A DNA stretch of 64,000 bases from positions 62,001-126,000 of the forward strand of contig NZ_JAHVDV010000006.1 in assembly GCF_051486985.1 (NCBI RefSeq), given 5' to 3'. The notes below the pieces were generated by a model. It did no database searches. It was not told the origin of the DNA and saw nothing but the letters and a program-made list of their open reading frames with translations. Position numbers and translations under genes: made by a program. How positions within the stretch are numbered: position 1 is the first letter of the stretch; each line of letters opens with the position of its first letter. The DNA comes from CBFFRJ01 sp051486985 (GTDB lineage: Bacteria; Pseudomonadota; Gammaproteobacteria; Enterobacterales; Enterobacteriaceae). This document shows positions 1-7,959 of this stretch, one piece after another.

Positions 1-473
1 AATAACATGGCCAGAAGAGAGCCAAAAATGACATCACCGCTTCGCCAGAGTGCCGTTTCCATGTCGCCTGCAGGCGCACCCACGACCACTGCCAGCGTAA
101 TACCAATAAGCAATGCCTGATAGGGTTTCTTCCCCAGTGCCAGCCAGCCGCAAAGGAACATAGCGGCCGCGCACCAGAGCAGCATGACTGGCATTGAGAG
201 GAGTTCAAGCCGCAGGGCAACCAGGCCCAGAGCAGAGCCGCAGATAGTGCCGCCAATACGGTCAAAGGCCCGGGGAACCACATTCCCCCAAAAGGAGATG
301 GGCCCCATCACGACAACAAGCGTAATCAAAGGCCAGGTCCCTTCAGGGATGTTCAGCAGACGCACCAGTAAAAATGTCAGAACGAAGGCCAGCGCAATAC
401 GCACCCCATGCACAACGCGGTAGTGACGATAAAGCCTGATTTCAAAAGGACTGAGTGACTTGTCGGGACGCAC
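1..473 (-). CDS. yeeA: YeeA, FUSC-family inner membrane protein (partial, C-terminus cut off)
   Basis: The reading frame runs off the left edge of the window, so only the first ~157 residues are visible. They begin VRPDKSLSPFEIR and contain several strongly hydrophobic segments typical of the aromatic-acid-exporter/FUSC superfamily of inner membrane proteins. They closely match the remembered start of E. coli YeeA, including the conserved stretch GPISFWGNVVPRAF. The start chosen is GTG at 471-473, because no in-frame ATG precedes the conserved N-terminus. Physiological substrate is not known for this family member. It is transcribed in the same direction as sbmC and dacD, but a 132-bp gap separates it from sbmC, so it is probably a separate unit. 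Confidence 0.85.
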   Translation of the reverse strand, partial: MRPDKSLSPFEIRLYRHYRVVHGVRIALAFVLTFLLVRLLNIPEGTWPLITLVVVMGPISFWGNVVPRAFDRIGGTICGSALGLVALRLELLSMPVMLLWCAAAMFLCGWLALGKKPYQALLIGITLAVVVGAPAGDMETALWRSGDVIFGSLLAML

Positions 474-605
474 ACCCGTTCTCCAGCCAAAAACGAAAGC
501 GCGATTGTAACGACTTTTCTGCGGTACAGATCACTGTTCAGGACAAAAAAAGGGTAACTGACCGCATTCTGCGCTTCAGTTACCCGGTACAGGCAAGGCT
601 AACTG

Positions 606-1076
606 TCAGGACTTGGGCTCAACCGGAATGTACATGTCGATTTCCCAGTAGCCATCCTCCTGGTCACCATTGAGGTAAAGCTCAAAGCACGGGCGCAGCG
701 CAATCTGGTAGTGCTCATCCACCAACAGCTCGTCGAAGAAAAGATCCCAGGATTTTTCAAACTCATTGTTATAGACCTTCGCGCGAGCCACGGCGTAGTC
801 CCCACCCGGTAACTCCGTTTTCATTACCCCTTCGCTGTTTTCCGGAATAACAAAGTCCTCGGGCACAGACACCACCACATCACAACGTAACTTGTCCGCC
901 GGAACCTCATCGGGGTTATCGTAGTAAGCGCAAATCCAGTCGATGGGCTGAATGTGCTTATTCTTTACCCACATGTTCAACTGCGCGAAGCCCTGTTTCA
1001 CCGTGACATCCCACGGCCCCACCAGATGGAACCCGGCGATAGTGCGCGTATCAACCTGCTTAACGTGGTATTCCAT
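606..1076 (-). CDS. sbmC: DNA gyrase inhibitor SbmC (GyrI)
   Basis: A 156-residue protein, essentially the length of E. coli SbmC/GyrI. Family landmarks include the N-terminal FHLVGPW segment, the YDNPDE motif near residue 51, and a C-terminal EDGYWEIDMYIPV block. The fold is the GyrI-like/SOUL effector-binding domain. The known role is to bind DNA gyrase in the cytoplasm, dampening supercoiling and protecting against gyrase poisons such as microcin B17. The ATG at 1074-1076 follows a GAGGAGAG ribosome-binding site (revcomp of 1080-1087). A degenerate LexA-like box lies just upstream, in keeping with SOS control in E. coli. Spacing of about 120 bp from dacD suggests a separate promoter. Confidence 0.95.
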   Translation of the reverse strand: MEYHVKQVDTRTIAGFHLVGPWDVTVKQGFAQLNMWVKNKHIQPIDWICAYYDNPDEVPADKLRCDVVVSVPEDFVIPENSEGVMKTELPGGDYAVARAKVYNNEFEKSWDLFFDELLVDEHYQIALRPCFELYLNGDQEDGYWEIDMYIPVEPKS

Positions 1077-1093
1077 GCGACTCTCCTCACTGA

Positions 1094-1113
1094 CACCGAT
1101 GTTTTATACAGTG
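1094..1113 (-). promoter_or_regulatory. Candidate degenerate LexA (SOS) box upstream of sbmC
   Basis: On the minus strand, 17 bp before the sbmC ATG, the sequence reads CACTGTATAAAACATCGGTG. It has an intact left half (ACTGTATA) of the enterobacterial LexA consensus, but CGG replaces the CAG of the right half. I count 14 of 20 matches to the standard box. sbmC is a known SOS gene in E. coli, which supports the call; binding strength is uncertain because one invariant CTG/CAG half is altered. Confidence 0.45.
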
Positions 1114-1196
1114 TAAATAACGGATGCTCGTCCGCCATCCTGCACGGGTCAATTATGGGAGCAGACTCGTGCACTCGCCACTTTGCCATGTCAGCC

Positions 1197-2360
1197 TCAT
1201 TCTGGATGGTGGAAGTAATCGCTCAGACGGGAAAACAGTCCACCCTTGCCCACGTTGTCCAGGGCTACCAGCGGCCAGTGCGCTATCACCTGGTCGCGAT
1301 CGTAAAGCTGGATCTCTCCTACCCGCTGGTGTGCCGCCATCGGCGCTTCCAGACTCTTGTTGTCCATGATGTAGCGCGCTTTAATATTGGGCAATTCGGC
1401 TTTTGGCAGCGCTAGCCAGAAATCATCCTCGGTGCCGACGTTCACCTTTTCTTTATCGCCGTACCAGATACGTTCACTGCCCACCTTTTTGCCCTTGTGC
1501 AGAATTTGTACGGTGTCAAAATTATCCTGCCCCCAGTGCAACAATTTACGCGCCTGCTCTTCACGCCCTTTCGGGCTTTCCGCCCCCATGATGACCGCAA
1601 TCAAACGACGCTGCCCGTCCACACTTGAGGCGATAAGATTGAAGCCTGCGCCAGAGGTATGGCCGGTTTTCAGGCCATCCACATTCAGGGACTTGTCCCA
1701 TAAAAGACCATTACGGTTCTGCTGGGTGATACCGTTCCAGGTCAGGCTCTTTTCACTGTACATATGATAAAAAGCGGGCTCGCCATGAATGATGGCACGT
1801 GACAATACGGCAAGGTCATAGGCCGAGCTGTGTTGGCCCGGCGCATCCAGCCCATGCACGGTTTCAAAGTGAGTGTCTTTAAGGCCAAGTTTGTGCACAT
1901 AGTCGTTCATCATGGCGACAAATTGCGGTTGCCCACCGGCGACATGGTCAGCCAGGGCAACACAGGCATCGTTGCCTGAGTCGACAATCAGGCCCCGGCT
2001 CAGGTCGCGCACCGTGATCCGATCGCCGGGCTTAATAAACATGAGCGATGACCCTTCAAACACCGGATTTCCTCGTGCCCACGCGTCTTTCCCTACCGTG
2101 ACCACATCGTCAGCACTGATGCGATGGCTATCAATCGCACGGTCGACCACATAGCCGGTCATCAGTTTAGTGAGGCTGGCCGGGTTACGCTGCTGGTGTT
2201 CATTGCCTGCGGTTAAAATCTGTCCGGTGGTAAAATCCATCAATACCCAGGCACCGGCCTGAATGACCGGAGGCTTCGGTGCCTGAGGCATCTCATCAGC
2301 ACAGGCATGATGGACGGCGGCTGACAGAAGAGTGAAGGCAAAAAACAAACGGCATTTCAA
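1197..2360 (-). CDS. dacD: D-alanyl-D-alanine carboxypeptidase DacD (PBP6b)
   Basis: A low-molecular-mass penicillin-binding protein that trims the terminal D-Ala from peptidoglycan pentapeptides in the periplasm. Counting from the TTG at 2358-2360, residues 1-21 are a Sec signal peptide ending in ACA before DEMPQ. The active-site SxxK motif is SLTK at 62-65, followed by the SGN motif (VDSGNDACVAL) and the KTG motif (GLKTGHTSGAG). The C-terminal beta domain ends LSDYFHHPE. TTG was preferred to the upstream ATG (2429), because GAGGA lies 8 bases before it and the mature N-terminus then aligns with E. coli DacD (about 388 residues). It is divergent from sbcB, with 188 bp between starts. Confidence 0.93.
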   Translation of the reverse strand: MKCRLFFAFTLLSAAVHHACADEMPQAPKPPVIQAGAWVLMDFTTGQILTAGNEHQQRNPASLTKLMTGYVVDRAIDSHRISADDVVTVGKDAWARGNPVFEGSSLMFIKPGDRITVRDLSRGLIVDSGNDACVALADHVAGGQPQFVAMMNDYVHKLGLKDTHFETVHGLDAPGQHSSAYDLAVLSRAIIHGEPAFYHMYSEKSLTWNGITQQNRNGLLWDKSLNVDGLKTGHTSGAGFNLIASSVDGQRRLIAVIMGAESPKGREEQARKLLHWGQDNFDTVQILHKGKKVGSERIWYGDKEKVNVGTEDDFWLALPKAELPNIKARYIMDNKSLEAPMAAHQRVGEIQLYDRDQVIAHWPLVALDNVGKGGLFSRLSDYFHHPE

Positions 2361-2548
2361 TGGAATATCCTCATTTACGTCAAATTCGCCGTCCTTTTTA
2401 CGCAACTTAGTGTGTAGATACTCGGACAAATTGCAAAAAAATGTGACGGAGATCAGCTTTTACCGGCCTGATGGAGGCAAAAAAACGGGCATAGCGGGGT
2501 TTTTCTTCGGCAGAAATGGCCTGATGGTTTACCATGCAGGGGTTATTA

Positions 2549-3991
2549 ATGAACAGGATAAGCTCAGTGTCAGATTCCAACGCAGCGCCGACATTTCTCT
2601 TCCATGACTACGAAACCTTTGGTACCCATCCGGCGCTGGACAGGCCCGCGCAGTTTGCTGCCATTCGCACCGATGCTGATTTCAACATCATCGGGGAACC
2701 TGAAGTTTTCTTCTGCAAACCTGCCGATGATTACCTGCCACAACCTGGTGCCGTACTTATCACCGGCATCACTCCGCAGCAGGCGAAAGCGAAGGGGGTG
2801 AATGAAGCCGGGTTTGCCAGGCGTATTCACGATCTGTTTACCGTCCCGAACACCTGCGTACTGGGCTACAACAACGTTCGCTTTGATGACGAAGTGACAC
2901 GTAACATTTTCTACCGCAATTTCTACGATCCCTATGCCTGGAGCTGGCAGAATAATAATTCACGTTGGGATCTGCTTGATGTCATGCGCGCCTGCTATGC
3001 GCTGCGCCCGGAAGGTATTAACTGGCCGGAGAATGACGACGGCTTACCCAGTTTCCGGCTTGAACATCTCACCCGGGCGAACGGGATTGAGCACAGCAAC
3101 GCCCATGATGCGATGGCTGATGTATACGCCACCATTGCGATGGCAAAGCTGGTGAAAACACATCAGCCGCGTCTGTTTGAATACCTGCTTAGCCACCGAA
3201 GCAAGCAAAAGCTGGCCACCCTGATTGACGTGCCGCAAATGGCTCCGTTAGTGCATGTTTCAGGCATGTTCGGAGCCGATCGCAGCAACACCAGTTGGGT
3301 CGCACCTCTGGCCTGGCACCCGGAAAACCGCAATGCAGTGATCATGGTTGATCTGGCAGGCGACATGACGCCTCTGCTGGAATTGAATGCCGATGCGCTT
3401 CGTGAACGGCTCTATACGGCAAAAGCCGCGCTTGAGGGGAAATCCCCCATCCCGGTGAAACTGGTGCACCTCAATAAATGCCCGGTGCTGGCGCAGGCTA
3501 AAACGCTACGTCCTGAAGATGCTGAACGGCTGGGCGTTGACCGCAAACGCTGTCTTGATAATCTGAAAATCCTGCGCGAAAACCCGCTGGTGCGGGAAAA
3601 AGTGGTCGCAATTTTTGCAGAAGCGGAACCCTTTGTGCCTTCGGATAACATCGATACACAGCTCTATAATGGTTTCTTCAGCGACGCGGATCGCGCAGCG
3701 ATGCGCATCGTACTGGAGACTGATCCGCGTAACCTGCCTGCCCTGGACATCACCTTTGCCGATAAACGCATCGAGAGATTACTCTTCAACTACCGGGCGC
3801 GTAATTTCCCCGGCACGCTGGATGAAGTTGAGCAGCAGCGCTGGATGGAACACCGTCGCGAGGTGTTTACGCCCGCGTTTTTGCAGGCCTATGCTGACGA
3901 ATTACAGATGCTGTTTGCACAATATGCGGATGATAAAGAGAAGGTGGCCCTGCTGAATGCCCTGTGGCAGTACGCTCAGGAGATAGTGTAG
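2549..3991 (+). CDS. sbcB: Exodeoxyribonuclease I (exonuclease I, SbcB)
   Basis: A 3'-5' single-strand DNA exonuclease of the DnaQ/DEDDh superfamily. It degrades recombination and mismatch-repair intermediates and binds the SSB C-terminus. The first exonuclease motif is FHDYETFG, giving metal ligands D20 and E22. Later landmarks are LGYNNVRFDDE and the HDA motif of SNAHDAMADV, followed by the SH3-like and helical C-terminal domains ending YAQEIV. The ATG at 2549 is chosen because AGGGG lies 7 bases upstream; this gives 480 residues against 475 in E. coli, with a slightly divergent first dozen. The ATG at 2534 overlaps that ribosome-binding site. A bidirectional terminator separates it from the convergent plaP. 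Confidence 0.96.
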   Translation: MNRISSVSDSNAAPTFLFHDYETFGTHPALDRPAQFAAIRTDADFNIIGEPEVFFCKPADDYLPQPGAVLITGITPQQAKAKGVNEAGFARRIHDLFTVPNTCVLGYNNVRFDDEVTRNIFYRNFYDPYAWSWQNNNSRWDLLDVMRACYALRPEGINWPENDDGLPSFRLEHLTRANGIEHSNAHDAMADVYATIAMAKLVKTHQPRLFEYLLSHRSKQKLATLIDVPQMAPLVHVSGMFGADRSNTSWVAPLAWHPENRNAVIMVDLAGDMTPLLELNADALRERLYTAKAALEGKSPIPVKLVHLNKCPVLAQAKTLRPEDAERLGVDRKRCLDNLKILRENPLVREKVVAIFAEAEPFVPSDNIDTQLYNGFFSDADRAAMRIVLETDPRNLPALDITFADKRIERLLFNYRARNFPGTLDEVEQQRWMEHRREVFTPAFLQAYADELQMLFAQYADDKEKVALLNALWQYAQEIV

Positions 3992-3994
3992 GGT

Positions 3995-4027
3995 AAAAAA
4001 AACCGGAGGTCAGAGCCTCCGGTTTTT
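3995..4027. terminator. Bidirectional intrinsic terminator between sbcB and plaP
   Basis: A 7-bp GC-rich stem, CCGGAGG (4003-4009) with CCTCCGG (4016-4022), has a 6-base loop. It is flanked by eight A residues on the left and five T residues on the right. It therefore works as a Rho-independent terminator in both directions, fitting the convergent sbcB (+) and plaP (-) genes. Confidence 0.85.
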
Positions 4028-4040
4028 AATGACGCCGTTA

Positions 4041-5399
4041 TTACTGCGGAATGTCTTCGTACTGCGGCACCGGGTTGCGGAAGCTTCTGGTCACGCAGGC
4101 CAGATACAACAGACCAATCGCACCCCAGATAAGACCCAGAATCATTGAGCTCTGCTCCAGGTTCACCCACAACGCGCCAACAGTAAGCGCACCACACATC
4201 GGCAGTACCAGATACTGGAAGTGGTCTTTCAGCGTTTTGTTACGCTTCTCGCGGATCCAGAACTGAGAGATCACCGACAGGTTTACAAAGGTGAAGGCGA
4301 CCAGCGCACCGAAGTTAATCAGAGCCGTTGCCGTGACCAGGTCAAAGTTAATCGCCAGCAGCGCAATGGCACCTACCAGCAGTACGTTCCACGCCGGCGT
4401 ACGCCATTTCGGATGAACGTAGCCAAAGAAACGGGTCGGGAAAACACCGTCACGGCCCATCACGTACATCAGACGGGAGACACCTGCATGAGCAGCCATG
4501 CCGGAAGCGAGAACGGTGATGGTAGAGAAGACCAGCACACCGAACTGGAAGGTTTTACCCGCCACGTAGAGCATGATTTCCGGCTGTGACGCATCCGGAT
4601 CTTTAAAGCGAGAGATATCCGGGAAGTACAGCTGCAGGAAGTACGACGCCACGATAAACACCAGACCCCCGATCAGCGCGGTCAGGAAGATGGCTTTCGG
4701 AATCACACGCTCTGCGTCTTTGGTCTCTTCAGACAGTGAAGAGATACCATCGAAGCCCAGGAACGAGAAGCACAGAATGGTCGCACCGGTAATCATCGGC
4801 ACCACATGCGCACCTTCAGACCAGAACGGACGTGAACTGGTCAGGGTCCCTGCGCCTTCGCCGTGCGCCACACCGTAGACGATCAGGCCAACGATAATGG
4901 CAACGATACCCATCTGCAGAATAACAATCAGGGTGTTGAAGTTCGCAACGGACTTAATGCTGCGCAGATTGGAGATGGTCATAAAGGCCACCAGCGCAAC
5001 CACAAACAGCCACGACGGTACGCTCGGAACCAGCGCTTCAAAGTAAATTTTTGCCAACAGAATGTTGATCATCGGCATGAACAGGTAGTCCAGCAGCGAC
5101 GACCAGCCCACCATAAAGCCAACAGCCGGGCTAATGGATTTCTGGGCATAGGTATAGGCAGAGCCAGCGGACGGGAAGCGGCGGACCAGCTTACCGTAGC
5201 TCAGCGCAGTAAAGAGGATGGCAACCAGAGCAAAGGCATAGGCCGTTGCAACGTGACCATCAGTCAAACCAGAGACAATGCCGAATGTATCGAACAGCGT
5301 CATCGGCTGCATATAGGCAAGACCCATCATGACAACCGGAATCAACGTAAGCGATTTACGCAATTCCACGCGAGAGGTTTTTGGAGTAACGTTATGCGA
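4041..5399 (-). CDS. plaP: Putrescine importer PlaP (YeeF), APC-family permease
   Basis: A low-affinity, proton-driven putrescine importer of the amino acid-polyamine-organocation family in the inner membrane. The 452-residue product has about 12 hydrophobic segments. The APC signature regions are visible: an N-terminal half containing GLAYMQPMTLFDTFGIVSG, a central SFLGFDGISSLSEET segment and a C-terminal tail ending FRNPVPQYEDIPQ. All are near-identical to E. coli PlaP from memory. The start is the ATG at 5397-5399 (MSHNVTPK), preceded by CAGGAGGATAATC; an earlier in-frame ATG at 5441 has no better signal. In E. coli the next upstream gene is yeeY; here the gene directly upstream is yeeZ. 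Confidence 0.94.
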   Translation of the reverse strand, partial: SHNVTPKTSRVELRKSLTLIPVVMMGLAYMQPMTLFDTFGIVSGLTDGHVATAYAFALVAILFTALSYGKLVRRFPSAGSAYTYAQKSISPAVGFMVGWSSLLDYLFMPMINILLAKIYFEALVPSVPSWLFVVALVAFMTISNLRSIKSVANFNTLIVILQMGIVAIIVGLIVYGVAHGEGAGTLTSSRPFWSEGAHVVPMITGATILCFSFLGFDGISSLSEETKDAERVIPKAIFLTALIGGLVFIVASYFLQLYFPDISRFKDPDASQPEIMLYVAGKTFQFGVLVFSTITVLASGMAAHAGVSRLMYVMGRDGVFPTRFFGYVHPKWRTPAWNVLLVGAIALLAINFDLVTATALINFGALVAFTFVNLSVISQFWIREKRNKTLKDHFQYLVLPMCGALTVGALWVNLEQSSMILGLIWGAIGLLYLACVTRSFRNPVPQYEDIPQ

Positions 5400-5555
5400 C
5401 ATGATTATCCTCCTGAATGGCGGAAACCATTGCAAATACAAAAAATTGCCCCATTTTTTTCTGTTTCCTCAGCGACAACAACTGTCGGTTTTTAAGTAAA
5501 TATCTATCCGGTACGAAGCCCGGCCTCTTGGTATTGAATGATGTTTCAAGAATGC

Positions 5556-5597
5556 AAAAAAATAACCGACGTGTTTACGTCGGCTATTCCTTTTTTG
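5556..5597 (-). terminator. Probable intrinsic terminator downstream of yeeZ
   Basis: CCGACGT (5566-5572) pairs with ACGTCGG (5577-5583) around a 4-base loop. On the minus strand the stem is followed by TTATTTTTTT. It could end yeeZ transcription before plaP. The plus-strand side also has a T run at 5591-5596, so it may be weakly bidirectional. Confidence 0.6.
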
Positions 5598-5745
5598 CGG
5601 GGCATATTTTGCACCAAACTGAGGCGCAATGACAACCCTGTGAGACGCGGCTCAACCAATAATTTCTGTCAATCGGTTGATTTTTAACACCTCAGGCAGG
5701 ATTCGGATAAAAAAAAAGCATTTTTTGCAACAAATAAACGCGCCC

Positions 5746-5773
5746 CCGCAGGGGGACGGTTAGCCCCCTGCGG
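5746..5773 (-). terminator. Strong GC hairpin just past the yeeZ stop
   Basis: A perfect 10-bp stem, CCGCAGGGGG (5746-5755) with CCCCCTGCGG (5764-5773), lies 14 bases beyond the yeeZ stop codon. No immediate U-tract follows on the minus strand, although T-rich sequence comes 20-30 bases later. It is more likely an mRNA 3'-end stabiliser or part of a tandem termination region than a stand-alone terminator. Confidence 0.5.
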
Positions 5774-5787
5774 TTTGGTTAACCCGG

Positions 5788-6612
5788 TTAGTTCATTGGC
5801 ATGGTCATCGGGTCGGGGTACTGGTATTCAAAACCCAGTTCATGGCAGATTCGGTTGCCGTCGACAAGTTTGCCTTTTCCCTGGCCGGGAGCGTCAAGAA
5901 AGAGAGGTTCAGCCAGACCAAGCTGGCGGGCCATCAGCGGATAAAAAACCGAACGGGCCGGGTGCTGCGGCGCGCAGAGATTATATATATGTCCGCCTTT
6001 TGGGGACTGAAGCAGCAATGTAATTGCAGAGATAACATCGTCCAGATGCACCAGATTCACGCCGTGCTGCCCATCCGGTGCCGTTTTGCCTGCAAAGAAG
6101 CGTCCGGGATGGCGCCCTGGCCCCACCAGCCCGGCGAGCCGTAAAATATCGACGGAGGTTCCCGGCAGATTATGCAACCAGTCTTCCAGCTCTTTTAGCA
6201 CCCGCCCGCTCGCGGTAACCGGGTTGCGTGGCATCGTTTCTTTAACACTACCGCTGACATCACCGTAGACCGAAGTCGAGCTGGTAAAGAGTATCCGCGG
6301 AACACGCCAGGCCAGCGCGCTGTCGACAATTTCCTGTATCGCCTGCAAATAGAACTCTTCACCCGGACCGCTGCGCCGTGCCGGTAGCGTGATAACCAGC
6401 GCATCTGCCTGCATTAACGCCTCCAGATCGTCGGCGTCGCAGACCAGTTCAGGCTCAAGTTTCAGCACGTAGCTTTCGACGCCGCTCATTCTGGCCGCCT
6501 CCACCCCGTCCTGGGTCGTTTTGCTGCCGACCACCTGCCAGCCTCGCGCGGTAAGCGACAGCGCTAATGGCATACCCAGCCACCCTAAACCGACAATTGC
6601 GACCTTTTTCAT
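5788..6612 (-). CDS. yeeZ: YeeZ, NAD(P)-binding SDR-family protein
   Basis: A 274-residue extended SDR-like oxidoreductase/epimerase homologue of unknown substrate. The N-terminal dinucleotide-binding motif is VGLGWLGMPLA (residues ~8-18), and a SSTSVYGD segment occupies the usual catalytic-serine position. The usual YxxxK is not obvious, as in E. coli YeeZ. The ATG at 6610-6612 (MKKVAIVG) is preceded by GGGAGAGACAG; an in-frame ATG 87 bases upstream would add residues not seen in the family. It is divergent from the his operon, with 176 bp between the starts of yeeZ and hisL that must hold both promoters. Function cannot be assigned beyond the fold. Confidence 0.88.
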   Translation of the reverse strand: MKKVAIVGLGWLGMPLALSLTARGWQVVGSKTTQDGVEAARMSGVESYVLKLEPELVCDADDLEALMQADALVITLPARRSGPGEEFYLQAIQEIVDSALAWRVPRILFTSSTSVYGDVSGSVKETMPRNPVTASGRVLKELEDWLHNLPGTSVDILRLAGLVGPGRHPGRFFAGKTAPDGQHGVNLVHLDDVISAITLLLQSPKGGHIYNLCAPQHPARSVFYPLMARQLGLAEPLFLDAPGQGKGKLVDGNRICHELGFEYQYPDPMTMPMN

Positions 6613-6788
6613 CTGTCTCTCCCGACGTTTTGCTGATTCCCTTGTAAGGCTACGCCAGCGGGGCAGAACTGACAATTCATACCCTGAATATGAAATCATT
6701 TAATGATGTAAAAAAGCCCTTGCCTTCGTAGGCAAAAGTGGTTTAGGTTAAACGACATCAATGTGAATAAGCATTCAACGAGATTTTT

Positions 6789-6839
6789 ATGACAAGCGTT
6801 CAGATTAAACTTCACCACCATCATCATCATCCTGACTAG
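6789..6839 (+). CDS. hisL: his operon leader peptide HisL
   Basis: A 16-codon reading frame, MTSVQIKLHHHHHHPD, has six consecutive histidine codons (CAC CAC CAT CAT CAT CAT) and ends at TAG. It sits 65 bases before the attenuator stem. Ribosome stalling on these codons when His-tRNA is scarce lets the antiterminator form. E. coli HisL has seven histidines, so this leader has one fewer. Too short for ordinary gene finding, but position and composition make it secure. Confidence 0.95.
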   Translation: MTSVQIKLHHHHHHPD

Positions 6840-6903
6840 TCTTTCAGGCGATGTGTGCTGGGAGACGATAAAATCTTCCAGTGGTGCATGAACGCAGAAA
6901 AAA

Positions 6904-6938
6904 GCCCCCGGAAGATCATCTTCCGGGGGCTTTTTTTT
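6904..6938 (+). terminator. his operon attenuator (intrinsic terminator)
   Basis: A perfect 12-bp stem, GCCCCCGGAAGA (6904-6915) with TCTTCCGGGGGC (6919-6930), has a 3-base loop and is followed by eight T residues. This is the classic his attenuator between hisL and hisG. The intervening 6840-6903 region would provide the alternative pairing partners (pause and antiterminator hairpins), including the segment ATCTTCCAG at 6872-6880 that can compete with the right arm. Confidence 0.95.
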
Positions 6939-6972
6939 GAACCAAATTTAGCAGGATAACGAGGACAACAGA

Positions 6973-7872
6973 ATGTTAGACAACAGCCGTTTACGCATAG
7001 CTATTCAGAAATCTGGCCGACTTAGCGAAGAGTCCCGCGAATTACTCGCCCGCTGTGGCATTAAAATCAACCTGCACACCCAGCGTCTGATTGCTCTGGC
7101 CGAAAATATGCCGATTGATATTCTGCGCGTGCGTGACGACGACATTCCAGGGCTGGTCATGGATGGCGTGGTTGATCTGGGTATTATCGGCGAGAACGTG
7201 CTGGAAGAAGAGCTGCTGACCCGCCGCGCTCAGGGAGAAGATCCTCGTTATTTCACCCTTCGTCGTCTCGACTTTGGTGGCTGCCGCCTGTCACTGGCGA
7301 CCAACGTAGATGAAGTCTGGGACGGCCCGGCGGGGCTTGATGGCAAACGTATTGCCACCTCCTATCCGCACCTGCTCAAACGCTATCTGGATCAGAAAGG
7401 CGTCTCCTTTAAATCCTGTCTGTTAAACGGTTCTGTTGAAGTCGCGCCGCGCGCTGGACTGGCGGACGCTATCTGCGACCTCGTCTCGACAGGGGCTACC
7501 CTTGAAGCCAATGGTCTGCGGGAGGTGGAAGTCATTTACCGCTCCAAGGCCTGCCTGATCCAACGTGACGGTGAAATGGACGATGCCAAACAGCAGCTCA
7601 TCAACAAACTGCTTACCCGTATTCAGGGTGTGATTCAGGCCCGTGAATCGAAGTACATCATGATGCATGCGCCTACCGAGCGCCTGGACGAAGTGATTGC
7701 TCTGCTACCGGGCGCTGAACGCCCGACTATTCTGCCGCTGGCAGGTGACCAGCAGCGCGTCGCCATGCACATGGTGAGCAGCGAGACCCTGTTCTGGGAA
7801 ACTATGGAAAAACTCAAAGCACTGGGTGCCAGCTCCATTCTGGTTCTGCCGATTGAGAAGATGATGGAATAA
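6973..7872 (+). CDS. hisG: ATP phosphoribosyltransferase HisG
   Basis: First step of histidine synthesis: ATP plus PRPP gives phosphoribosyl-ATP, with feedback inhibition by histidine. The 299 residues match the long, hexameric HisG form. Visible landmarks are MQKSGRL-like IAIQKSGRLSEES at the N-terminus, the PRPP-loop region DLVSTGATLEANGLREVE (about residues 170-187), and the C-terminal ACT-like regulatory domain ending ILVLPIEKMME. The ATG follows a GAGGACAACAG ribosome-binding site. It is separated from hisD by 87 bp; everything after that is tightly packed. Expression is controlled by the hisL attenuator directly upstream. Confidence 0.97.
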   Translation: MLDNSRLRIAIQKSGRLSEESRELLARCGIKINLHTQRLIALAENMPIDILRVRDDDIPGLVMDGVVDLGIIGENVLEEELLTRRAQGEDPRYFTLRRLDFGGCRLSLATNVDEVWDGPAGLDGKRIATSYPHLLKRYLDQKGVSFKSCLLNGSVEVAPRAGLADAICDLVSTGATLEANGLREVEVIYRSKACLIQRDGEMDDAKQQLINKLLTRIQGVIQARESKYIMMHAPTERLDEVIALLPGAERPTILPLAGDQQRVAMHMVSSETLFWETMEKLKALGASSILVLPIEKMME

Positions 7873-7959
7873 CCCTGCCTTTACGCCCGGTGAAAATGCG
7901 CCGGGCCAACGGGTTTAACGTGAGTGGGCCTCAGGCGCTTACAATAAAGGAAAACACTT

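Larger units (their letters stand above)
5400..5787. other. plaP-yeeZ intergenic region; no gene seen
   Basis: These 388 bp hold the plaP ribosome-binding site and leader, two hairpins (5556-5597 and 5746-5773) and a poly-A run near 5709-5717. In E. coli K-12 the LysR-type gene yeeY lies between plaP and yeeZ. No LysR-like reading frame or obvious remnant is recognisable here on either strand, so yeeY is absent. Confidence 0.6.
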
